NCBI RefSeq assembly: GCF_023022965.1
Contig: NZ_CP095462.1
Span: forward strand, 1,054,001 to 1,118,000
DNA length: 64,000 nucleotides
Source: Ectobacillus sp. JY-23
GTDB taxonomy: Bacteria > Bacillota > Bacilli > Bacillales > Bacillaceae_G
Direction: 5' to 3'
Positions 39,479 through 46,860 of the stretch are shown in pieces (within the stretch, counting starts at the first letter, position 1; the number at the start of each line of letters is the position of its first letter). The notes below the pieces were generated by a model, which made no database searches, was not told where the DNA came from, and worked only from the letters and a program-made list of their open reading frames with translations. Both the position numbers and the translations under genes were made by a program.

Positions 39479-40051
39479 ATGATGGGTGCACTGAAAAATC
39501 ACCGAGATGAGCGTGTTACGACTTCAATCGAAGAGCTTGTTCCACAAGATCACTTTTTACGAGCTGTAGAAGCCACAATAGATTTTGCTTTTATTGAGGA
39601 AAAGCTTCGCCCGTATTACTGCGAAGATAATGGGCGTCCTTCCATTCATCCCATCACTTTATTCAAGATGATTTTTATCGGTTACTTTTATGGAATCCGT
39701 TCCGAACGTCAGTTAGAGAAAGAAATTAAAATGAATCTAGCGTATCGGTGGTTTTTAGGCTTTTCTTTATCAGATCCTGTTCCTGATCACTCTACTATTA
39801 GTTGGAACCGACGTACTCGCTTTGTTCACACAACCATTTTTGAAGACATCTTTCAAGAGATTGTCAGACAAGCTCAATCCCACCGCATGGTGGGCGGTCG
39901 CGCTCTAATGACAGATTCTACGCACGTAAAGGCGAATGCAAATAAAAATAAGTATGTACAAAAGCTAAAAAAAGAACAGCCCAAAATCTATCTAGAAGAA
40001 TTAGAAAAGGCTGTAACTGAGGATCGGCAAACAAACGGAAAAAAGAACTAA
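39479..40051 (+). CDS. IS1182-type transposase, first frame
   Basis: This 190-aa frame holds the N-terminal half of a DDE transposase: RPSIHPITLFKMIFIGYFYG and LSDPVPDHSTISWNRR are typical, and the first catalytic Asp lies in MTDSTHVKANANK near residue 144. AAGGAGAGA precedes the ATG. The frame ends at TAA 40049 just after A AAA AAG (40039-40045), a canonical -1 slippery heptamer in the correct phase. A -1 shift there would join it to the second frame and give a 453-aa protein, the normal size. One lost A in the homopolymer would give the same picture, so it may instead be a broken gene. Confidence 0.85.
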   Translation: MMGALKNHRDERVTTSIEELVPQDHFLRAVEATIDFAFIEEKLRPYYCEDNGRPSIHPITLFKMIFIGYFYGIRSERQLEKEIKMNLAYRWFLGFSLSDPVPDHSTISWNRRTRFVHTTIFEDIFQEIVRQAQSHRMVGGRALMTDSTHVKANANKNKYVQKLKKEQPKIYLEELEKAVTEDRQTNGKKN

Positions 40052-40839
40052 AACCTCGAAAGGAAGGCGAAGCCAAACAACCTACTTATATCCGTTCTAG
40101 TACAACAGACCCTGACAGTGGATTTCTAATGAGAGACGGAAAACCAAATGGGTTTCACTACCTCGATCATCGCACTGTCGATGCAAAATACAATATCATC
40201 ACAGACACATATATTACGGCCGGGAATGTATCCGATTCTGGGCCGTATTTGGCACGTCTTAAAGCGCAAATAAAAACCTTTGGATTTCAGGTAGAAGCTG
40301 TGGCACTAGATGCGGGATACTTTACAGGTCATATTTGTAAAAATTTAGCGAAACAAAACATTTTTATGGTCATGGGATATCGTAGATTCGGAAAAACAAA
40401 TAAAGAGGTACCAAAACGTTCTTTTCATTATGTAAAAGAGTCAAATCGCTTTGCTTGCCCGATGGGTTGTATCTTATCTTATGTGACGACAGACCGTGAT
40501 GGAAATCGACAATATAAATCGAATCCAGATGATTGTGCGGCTTGTCCTCTTCGTCCCAAGTGTTTTTCTAAACAACAAAAAACGCGTACCATTACTCGAC
40601 ATATTTGGGAGGATTATAAGGACTTGGCTCGCGCCAACAAAAAGACAAGTGCCGGTAAGCGTCTGTACAAGCTACGTTGTTCTACAATTGAGCGCAGTTT
40701 TGCCGATGCGAAAGAACTTCATGGCTACCGGTATGCACGTTTTCGAGGGCGGGAGTCTGTCCAAATGCAGGCTTTTCTCACCGCAGCTTGTCAAAACATG
40801 AAAAAAATTGCCCTTCATCTGACCAAACAGGTCAGATGA
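40045..40839 (+). CDS. IS1182-type transposase, second frame (after -1 shift)
   Basis: From 40045 the -1 frame is open for 264 codons (GAA CTA AAA onward). It carries the second catalytic Asp (AVALDAGYFTG) and the Glu in STIERSFADAKELHGYRYARFRG-type sequence near the end, plus a cysteine cluster (CPMGC...CAACPLRPKC) that may bind zinc. No ribosome-binding site is seen before the in-frame ATG at 40129, so independent translation is unlikely. Whether the complete enzyme is made depends on frameshifting at the A AAA AAG heptamer. Confidence 0.82.
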   Translation, partial: ELKPRKEGEAKQPTYIRSSTTDPDSGFLMRDGKPNGFHYLDHRTVDAKYNIITDTYITAGNVSDSGPYLARLKAQIKTFGFQVEAVALDAGYFTGHICKNLAKQNIFMVMGYRRFGKTNKEVPKRSFHYVKESNRFACPMGCILSYVTTDRDGNRQYKSNPDDCAACPLRPKCFSKQQKTRTITRHIWEDYKDLARANKKTSAGKRLYKLRCSTIERSFADAKELHGYRYARFRGRESVQMQAFLTAACQNMKKIALHLTKQVR

Positions 40840-40848
40840 AGGGCAATT
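40806..40848 (+). terminator. Hairpin at the transposase stop codon
   Basis: Two perfect 19-nt arms (40806-40824 and 40830-40848) surround a 5-nt loop and include the stop codon. It may end transposase transcription or slow ribosomes and exonucleases. Confidence 0.7.
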
Positions 40849-40943
40849 CCTGTTTATTTTTACTTCATTTCAGACATAGTTTCCATAAAAATTGAAACTA
40901 GGGACAGAGTATTAAGAAACCTTTTAGGTTTCTCAACACTCTG

Positions 40944-40975
40944 GAAAAAACTCGCGCAAAGCGCGAGTTCTTTTT
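40944..40975 (-). terminator. Terminator of nupQ and right copy of the 32-bp duplication
   Basis: On the minus strand AAAGAACTCGCGC...GCGCGAG is followed by TTTTTT, starting at the nupQ stop. It is identical to 39349-39380. Confidence 0.88.
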
Positions 40976-41933
40976 AACGTTTTCCTTTTTCGTACGGCGT
41001 ACCAAGTGCTTTAGGAGCTTCAGAGCGTCCTACAAAACCTACTAACGCAAAAATAGTTAACACATACGGAAGAATAATTAATATCACTGGTGGAATGTTT
41101 TGTAACAGTGGAAGTGTTCCACCTGTTACTCCCAGAGACTGTGCAAACCCGAAGAACAATGCTGCCCCGAGCGCACCAATCGGATGCCATTTTCCAAAAA
41201 TCATAGCGGCCAATGCAAGAAAGCCTTGTCCTGCAATTGTCCCACCTGAGAAGTTGTTCGAAATAGATGTCGCGAACACCGCACCGCCAAGACCTGCAAA
41301 CATACCAGAAATAACAACAGCTGTGTAACGCATTTTATATACGTTAATACCCATTGTATCAGCCGCCATTGGATGCTCTCCCACCGCACGAAGACGTAAA
41401 CCAAATGGCGTTTTATAGATGATATACCATACTAAAAATACCATGGCAATTGCAATATACGATGTTAGTGGAATCGACGTAAAGAACAGCTTTCCAATTA
41501 CCGGAATATCAGAAAGAACAGGTATATCCATTTTGTCAACACGATATTGAATTACATCCGTTTGGCCTTTTCCAAATATCTTTTTAATAGCAAATACTGT
41601 TAGCCCGAGCGCCAAGAAGTTGATTGCCACACCACTGACAACTTGATCTGCTTTAAAAGTAATAGAAGCAACCGCATGAAGCAATGCAAACAAACCACAA
41701 CCTACAGCAGCAATTAAAAGTGAAATCCAAGGTGTAGCAGCGCCCCACGTATCAGACATTAATAATGTTGTTACAATCCCAATAAACGCACCAAACAGCA
41801 TTAAACCTTCCAGTGCAATATTTACAACACCAGATCTTTCACTAAACACACCGCCTAAAGCTGTGAAAATGAGAGGGGCTGCTGTATACAACGTTCCTTG
41901 TATGATAATAGCGAGAATATCCAAGAAGCTCAT
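40974..41933 (-). CDS. nupQ: Nucleoside ABC transporter permease
   Basis: The 319-aa protein has eight to ten hydrophobic segments and the BPD_transp_2 signature (GVFSERSGVVNIALEGLMLFGA near residue 30; GGTIAGQGFLALAAMIFGKW near residue 230). With NupP it forms the membrane channel of a NupNOPQ-type importer, which takes up guanosine and related nucleosides in B. subtilis. Its ATG is directly next to the nupP stop. It is the last gene of the operon and ends at a terminator that is also the IS insertion site. Confidence 0.9.
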   Translation of the reverse strand: MSFLDILAIIIQGTLYTAAPLIFTALGGVFSERSGVVNIALEGLMLFGAFIGIVTTLLMSDTWGAATPWISLLIAAVGCGLFALLHAVASITFKADQVVSGVAINFLALGLTVFAIKKIFGKGQTDVIQYRVDKMDIPVLSDIPVIGKLFFTSIPLTSYIAIAMVFLVWYIIYKTPFGLRLRAVGEHPMAADTMGINVYKMRYTAVVISGMFAGLGGAVFATSISNNFSGGTIAGQGFLALAAMIFGKWHPIGALGAALFFGFAQSLGVTGGTLPLLQNIPPVILIILPYVLTIFALVGFVGRSEAPKALGTPYEKGKR

Positions 41934-42992
41934 TTATTTGCCCTCCTTGCTAAAGCGATTTAAAGCCCAACGAATGACGTAACTACACGCTACAAAGAAG
42001 ATAATACATGCGACAATAACATTGATAAGTTCAGACGGCACATTTGCTGTAAAGTTCATTTGCGGCGCTGCACTCTTTAATCCACCGAATAATAATGCTG
42101 ATAAAATAATACCGAACGGATTATTCATACCAAGAAGCGCAACCGCAATTCCGTCAAATCCAACTCCCGTAAAGGCTGTCATTGCAGTCATGTACTGGAA
42201 TGTACCTAAAGCTTCCATAGAACCAGCAATTCCAGCAAACGCACCAGCAATTGTCATGGAAAGAATAACGTTACGAGACACTTGCATACCAGCATAATGA
42301 GAAGCGTGTTGATTGTATCCTACTGCTTTTAATTCGTAACCCATAGTCGTGCGATCTAATAAAAACCACATCACGATGGTAGCAAACAACACGATGATAA
42401 TTCCCCAGTGTAAGCGCGAACCATCTGTAATAGATGATAACCATGGAGATGCAAGAGAAGCAGTTGCTTTGACATCATATGTTTTTTCATTGCCGGCATG
42501 TAAAAAACGCTTAATTAAGTCATACGTCACATACAATGCTACGTAATTCATCATGATTGTTACAATAACTTCATTTACTTTAAACTTGCCCTTTAAGTAA
42601 CCAGGAACAAACCCCCATAAGCCTCCCGCTACTGCAGCAACTAAGATAGACAACGGTAAATGAATAACTTTCGGTAAGTCAAACGCATATCCAACCCACA
42701 CAGCAGCAAGCCAACCAACGAGCAATTGACCTTCTACTCCGATATTAAATAAACCTGTACGGAAAGCAAATGCCACAGACAAACCAGCTAACACAAGCGG
42801 TAACATCGTACGAATTGTTTCTCCGACAGCACGTGGGTTACCGAACATGCCTTCAATAAGTGCCGCATATCCAACAACCGGGTCATAGCCGCTCACAAGC
42901 ATAACAATAGCTCCCATTAAAAGACCAAATAATGCTGATAATACAGGAACCAATATATTAATTGTGCGTGATGATAAAAATCCTTTATGCAT
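41934..42992 (-). CDS. nupP: Nucleoside ABC transporter permease
   Basis: The 352-aa protein is a BPD_transp_2 permease with AFRTGLFNIGVEGQLLVGWLAA near residue 76 and a GIAVALLGMNNPFGII segment near residue 290. It pairs with NupQ. Its start overlaps the end of nupO by 8 nt, which indicates translational coupling. The nucleoside specificity is inferred from the gene set and the riboswitch upstream. Confidence 0.9.
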   Translation of the reverse strand: MHKGFLSSRTINILVPVLSALFGLLMGAIVMLVSGYDPVVGYAALIEGMFGNPRAVGETIRTMLPLVLAGLSVAFAFRTGLFNIGVEGQLLVGWLAAVWVGYAFDLPKVIHLPLSILVAAVAGGLWGFVPGYLKGKFKVNEVIVTIMMNYVALYVTYDLIKRFLHAGNEKTYDVKATASLASPWLSSITDGSRLHWGIIIVLFATIVMWFLLDRTTMGYELKAVGYNQHASHYAGMQVSRNVILSMTIAGAFAGIAGSMEALGTFQYMTAMTAFTGVGFDGIAVALLGMNNPFGIILSALLFGGLKSAAPQMNFTANVPSELINVIVACIIFFVACSYVIRWALNRFSKEGK

Positions 42993-44517
42993 GGTTGTCC
43001 ACCTTCTCCCCTTGCGTTCCGCCCGCCATCAACAGGCCTAACTCTTGCTCGTTTGTTTCTTTCGCATTTACAATACCTACAATGCGCCCTTCGTAAATAA
43101 CAGCAATGCGGTCACTTACATTTAAAATTTCATCTAATTCAAGTGATAAAAGTAAAACTGCTTTTCCGTTGTCACGTTGCTCAACAAGTTTTTTATGAAT
43201 AAACTCAATTGCTCCTACATCTAGACCACGTGTAGGTTGTGCTGCAATTAATAAATCCGGATTACGGTCCACTTCGCGAGCAATAATTGCTTTTTGCTGG
43301 TTTCCACCTGATAAGGCGCGTGCAGGCGTATGTTCGCTTGGAGTGCGCACGTCAAATTGCTGAATTAACGACTTTGCTTTTTCGTATACCTTACCGAAGT
43401 TTAATATACCGTTTCTAGAAATAGGTGCTTTATAATAGGTTTGTAACACCATATTATCACCGATAGAAAAGTCTAGAACCAAACCGTGCTTATGGCGGTC
43501 CTGTGGAATATGTCCGACACCTTCTTCTGTAATACGGCGCGTAGGCCAGTTCGTAACATCTTTTTGATTTAATGTAATAGAACCTGACTCAACTTTTCGT
43601 AACCCTGTGATTGCTTCAATCAGTTCGCTTTGACCGTTACCATCTACCCCTGCAACTCCGACAATTTCTCCTGCACGAACAGTTAAGTCAAGGCCTTTTA
43701 CAGCAGGTAAATTGCGGGCATCATGTACAACCAGATTTGAAATTTTTAATACATCCTGTTGTGGTTGGGCGTCTGACTTTTCAGTCTTGAAGTTAACTTC
43801 TCTTCCCACCATCAACTCTGCTAGCTCCTGCTCACTCGAGTTCTGAATGTCAACTGTTCCAATGCCTTTACCTTTACGAATAATTGTGCAACGATCGCAC
43901 ACTTCCATAATCTCTTTTAATTTATGTGTGATGAGGACAATAGATTTACCTTCTTGTACCAGGCGCTTCATAATGTTCATGAGTTCATGAATCTCTTGAG
44001 GTGTCAATACAGCTGTTGGCTCATCGAAAATTAAGATTTCGGCGCCGCGATATAATGTTTTCAAAATTTCAACGCGTTGTTGCATCCCTACAGAAATATC
44101 CTCAATTTTCGCATACGGATCTACTGCCAGTCCATACTGCTCAGATAATTGCTTAATCTCTGCAGCTGCGTCTTCAATATTGATTTTACCGCCCTTTTTA
44201 GGTTCATTTCCCAGAATAATATTTTCTGCGACTGTAAAATTGTGTACAAGCATAAAGTGCTGATGCACCATACCAATCCCTAAATCGTTTGCAATATTAG
44301 GACTTGTAATTTTAACAGCTTGACCTTTAATTTTGATTTCACCCTCTTCCGGCTGATATAAACCGAAAAGGATGTTCATTAGTGTCGATTTTCCGGCACC
44401 ATTTTCCCCAAGCAATGCATGGATTTCACCTTTCTTTACTTGTAAGGTAATATCATCGTTTGCTTTAATGCCAGGGAAAACCTTTGTAATATGGTTCATC
44501 TCAATTACATATTCCAT
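42985..44517 (-). CDS. nupO: Nucleoside ABC transporter ATP-binding protein (two ATPase domains)
   Basis: The 510-aa protein has two ABC cassettes. The first is canonical: Walker A GENGAGKST near residue 36, signature SVGMQQRVE near 142, Walker B ILIFDEPTAVL near 160. The second has the degenerate GVDGNGQSEL P-loop near residue 292 but keeps LSGGNQQK. This asymmetry is normal for sugar/nucleoside importers of the RbsA/NupO type. Between nupN and nupO lies a 13-bp hairpin without a T tract. Confidence 0.92.
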   Translation of the reverse strand: MEYVIEMNHITKVFPGIKANDDITLQVKKGEIHALLGENGAGKSTLMNILFGLYQPEEGEIKIKGQAVKITSPNIANDLGIGMVHQHFMLVHNFTVAENIILGNEPKKGGKINIEDAAAEIKQLSEQYGLAVDPYAKIEDISVGMQQRVEILKTLYRGAEILIFDEPTAVLTPQEIHELMNIMKRLVQEGKSIVLITHKLKEIMEVCDRCTIIRKGKGIGTVDIQNSSEQELAELMVGREVNFKTEKSDAQPQQDVLKISNLVVHDARNLPAVKGLDLTVRAGEIVGVAGVDGNGQSELIEAITGLRKVESGSITLNQKDVTNWPTRRITEEGVGHIPQDRHKHGLVLDFSIGDNMVLQTYYKAPISRNGILNFGKVYEKAKSLIQQFDVRTPSEHTPARALSGGNQQKAIIAREVDRNPDLLIAAQPTRGLDVGAIEFIHKKLVEQRDNGKAVLLLSLELDEILNVSDRIAVIYEGRIVGIVNAKETNEQELGLLMAGGTQGEKVDNHA

Positions 44518-44537
44518 GAATTAACCCCCTATACATA

Positions 44538-44566
44538 CAAAGGTTAGTTCCAAGAACTAACCTTTG
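44538..44566 (-). ncRNA. Intercistronic mRNA hairpin between nupN and nupO
   Basis: CAAAGGTTAGTTC and its exact complement form a 13-bp stem with a 3-nt loop. No T tract follows on the minus strand, so it is more likely an mRNA-stabilising element or a partial attenuator that favours the binding-protein message than a full terminator. Confidence 0.6.
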
Positions 44567-44581
44567 CTATTTCTCTGTGTC

Positions 44582-45652
44582 TTATTTTTTCAGAGAAGCT
44601 TCATATGTTTTGTATTCTGCTTCAGTCGCAGGAACTTTTAATTGACCGTCAAGGATTTGCTTCTTGAACTCTTCTACTTTAGCCAATGCTTCTTTGCTCA
44701 CATTTTCAGTTGTTTCAGCAATATCAATACCTTTGTCTTTCAAGCCAAACTCTTTAATAGCGCCGCCTTTAAGCGTGCCTTCTTTTGCTTCTTTAGCAAC
44801 CTCTTCAACCGCAACATCTACACGTTTAACCATAGAAGTTAATGTAACGTTTTCAGGCATACCTTCTTGATGTTGGTCACGGTCAACACCAATTACCCAT
44901 ACCTTCTCACCTTTTTTCTTACGGTTTTTTGCTTCAGTGAACACGCCGTTACCTGTACCGCCTGCAGCATGGTAGATTACGTCCACGCCTTGTCCATACA
45001 TTGTAGAAGCCAATTGTGTACCTTTTGCAATGTTGTTAAAATCACCTGCATATTGAGATACAACCTCAATGTTCGGGTTTACCGCTTTTGCACCCGCGAT
45101 GAAGCCATATTGGAACTTTTTAATCAAATCGCTCTCTACGCCGCCGATAAAGCCAATTTTATTGGATTTTGTCGTCATAGCTGCTACCGCACCAACAAGG
45201 AAAGAACCTTCGTTCTCTTTAAATACGATGCTTGTCACGTTTGGTTTATCTACTACCATATCAACGATTGCAAACTGGCTGTCTTTTGCTTGGTCAGCAG
45301 CCTTACCAATTGCATCTGCCATCAGGAAGCCGATACCAAAAGTAATGTCAAATTTCGCTTCGCTAAATTTGTTTAGGTTGTTCAAGTAGTCAGATTCTTT
45401 TTCGGATTGCAAGTAACGATAACCTTCATTTTCTTTCAATCCATTTGCTTTACCAAACTTAGTTAACCCTTCCCAAGCTGATTGGTTAAAGGATTTGTCA
45501 TTAACACCGCCAGTATCAGTAACCATACCTACTTTAAAGTCAGACGCTTTTTTGTCGCCACCTTTTTCTTCTGCTTTGTCTGTTCCGCAAGCACCTAATA
45601 CTGTACTTGCTGCCAATGTTAAGGATAATAAAAGACCTGCTTTTTTCTTCAT
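44582..45652 (-). CDS. nupN: BmpA-family nucleoside-binding lipoprotein
   Basis: The 356-aa protein has a lipoprotein signal ending in LGAC (Cys at 22) and the BMP/PnrA family layout: VGMVTDTGGVNDKSFNQSAWEGL near residue 42, IGFIGGVESDLIKKF near residue 165, and DVIYHAAGGTGNG near residue 225. It captures nucleosides outside the membrane for the NupOPQ importer. GGAGGGG precedes the ATG. It is the first transporter gene, after the GntR regulator. Confidence 0.93.
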   Translation of the reverse strand: MKKKAGLLLSLTLAASTVLGACGTDKAEEKGGDKKASDFKVGMVTDTGGVNDKSFNQSAWEGLTKFGKANGLKENEGYRYLQSEKESDYLNNLNKFSEAKFDITFGIGFLMADAIGKAADQAKDSQFAIVDMVVDKPNVTSIVFKENEGSFLVGAVAAMTTKSNKIGFIGGVESDLIKKFQYGFIAGAKAVNPNIEVVSQYAGDFNNIAKGTQLASTMYGQGVDVIYHAAGGTGNGVFTEAKNRKKKGEKVWVIGVDRDQHQEGMPENVTLTSMVKRVDVAVEEVAKEAKEGTLKGGAIKEFGLKDKGIDIAETTENVSKEALAKVEEFKKQILDGQLKVPATEAEYKTYEASLKK

Positions 45653-45748
45653 ACTAGAACCCCTCCATAATATGCTTTTGCAGTTTTTGTATCTCTTTAT
45701 CTACTGTCCCTTTTGAAAGGTGTCACCTCCTCAAAAGGATGAGGGACA

Positions 45749-46474
45749 TTACATCCGTTTTCTTAGTACATGGAAGCTAAACTTATCTGCTCTGAAATAA
45801 TTTAAAGAATACAAGATAGGCTCATCATTTTGATCGTAATGCATTTGCTTTAAAACAAGTAGTGCTGTTTCTGGATCACATTCTAAAATTGGTGACACCT
45901 TCGAATGATAGCCCAGCGGTTCAATATGAGCCACTGCATATGTCACACGTTTGTTTGTTTTTCTGTGAATAATACTCAGCAATGACTCTTCTTTATAGTC
46001 TGACAAATCCGGTAAAATATTATGCGGCATTTTATCAACACAATATACGACCGGTTCCCCATCTGCCGTTCTCACCCGCTCTATTGCAAGCGCTTCCACA
46101 TTCTCTGTACAACGAAACTTCTCTTTCTCTTCTTCCGTCAAACTTGTAAGCGAAGATGATAGAAAGATAGTACCTGGTACTTTTTTGGCATCCGCAATCA
46201 TATCAGTGATGCTGTAAAGCTGCTCAATCCCAGATGAGAAGAGCGGTGTAGCGTTTACAAAAGTACCAACACCATGACGGCGAAGCACGACATTTTCTTC
46301 TTCTAAAATGCGCAACGCCTCTCGCAAGGTCGCTCGAGAAACCCCAAGCTCCTTTGCCAAATCAAATTCCGAAGGCAATTTCTGCTTTTCTTTGTATACG
46401 CCTTCTTTAATGTCATCTTTAATCCGGTCTATCACTCGTAAGTAAAGATGCCGGTTATCTGACCTGATCGACAT
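45749..46474 (-). CDS. ymfC: GntR/HutC-type regulator YmfC
   Basis: The 241-aa protein has an N-terminal GntR winged helix ([25 protein letters not shown], about residues 34-58) and a C-terminal UTRA ligand-binding domain ([25 protein letters not shown] near residue 125). It is the first gene behind a guanine riboswitch and is followed by the nup operon, so it probably regulates nucleoside uptake; its ligand is unknown. I use the ATG at 46474 after GGGGG; an in-frame start 21 nt upstream has no site. Confidence 0.88.
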   Translation of the reverse strand: MSIRSDNRHLYLRVIDRIKDDIKEGVYKEKQKLPSEFDLAKELGVSRATLREALRILEEENVVLRRHGVGTFVNATPLFSSGIEQLYSITDMIADAKKVPGTIFLSSSLTSLTEEEKEKFRCTENVEALAIERVRTADGEPVVYCVDKMPHNILPDLSDYKEESLLSIIHRKTNKRVTYAVAHIEPLGYHSKVSPILECDPETALLVLKQMHYDQNDEPILYSLNYFRADKFSFHVLRKRM

Positions 46475-46640
46475 GCTAATCCCCCAGTGTTCCACTTATT
46501 CGACCTCTGATGTAAGACATCTTTTCGTCTTTTCCAACCTTACTATATCATGAAATTATAAAAATCAAAATATAAAAGTTGTAATTTGTCGAATAAATGT
46601 TAATAATTTTGCTAGCACAAATTTTTATATATTTATGCAT

Positions 46641-46697
46641 AAAAAAAACCCCTATGCATCAGTATCTCTACGTCATGAGAAAACTAGAGCACAGGGG
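46641..46697 (-). terminator. Riboswitch terminator (expression platform)
   Basis: CCCCTGTGC and GCATAGGGG form a 9-bp stem (one G-U) with a long loop, followed by eight T on the minus strand. It lies just downstream of the purine aptamer, as in transcription-attenuating riboswitches. Confidence 0.85.
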
Positions 46698-46714
46698 ATG
46701 TGCGTCACCGCTCT

Positions 46715-46783
46715 CCTCATAGTCTAGCAATTTAAGGCTGCTAGGTAGAAACTTCTGGACCATATCTCCATGATTATATGAGG
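46715..46783 (-). promoter_or_regulatory. Purine riboswitch aptamer, guanine type
   Basis: P1 is a perfect CCTCATA/TATGAGG pairing. The core follows the family pattern: TATAATC after P1, a P2 loop with GATATGG, the exact J2/3 sequence AAGTTTCTACC, P3 TAGCA/TGCTA, and GACTAT before P1 closes. The residue at the specificity position (xpt C74) is C, which selects guanine/hypoxanthine rather than adenine. Purine binding should favour the terminator and shut off ymfC-nupNOPQ. Confidence 0.92.
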
Positions 46784-46805
46784 TATCTAATTCATTCTGA
46801 GGTAA

Positions 46806-46834
46806 ATAATATCATAATATCCGTACATCGTCAA
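46806..46834 (-). promoter_or_regulatory. Sigma-A promoter of the riboswitch transcript
   Basis: On the minus strand TTGACG and TATTAT are 17 nt apart, just upstream of the aptamer. Confidence 0.72.
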
Positions 46835-46860
46835 CAACATTCGACAAAAATCTTCGGATA

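Larger units (their letters stand above)
39381..40943 (+). mobile_element. IS1182-type insertion sequence, 1563 bp
   Basis: The ends are related inverted repeats: 5'-CAGGCTGTGGAGAAA on the left and CAGAGTGTTGAGAAA read inward from the right, matching at 12 of 15 positions. Each end also folds on itself: GGCTGTGGAGAA/TTCTCCACAGCC (39383-39410) and an imperfect hairpin at 40905-40943. It carries one transposase split into two frames. The flanking 32-bp direct repeat is a terminator hairpin, so the element targeted, and duplicated, the nupQ terminator. IS1182-family members are known for palindromic targets and variable duplications; the family call rests on the transposase and size, not on a database match. 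Confidence 0.88.

Noticed and set aside
39255-39491. 79-codon N-terminal extension of ymfF
   Set aside because: It runs through a terminator hairpin and into the IS end; the ATG at 39254 has AAGGAGG.
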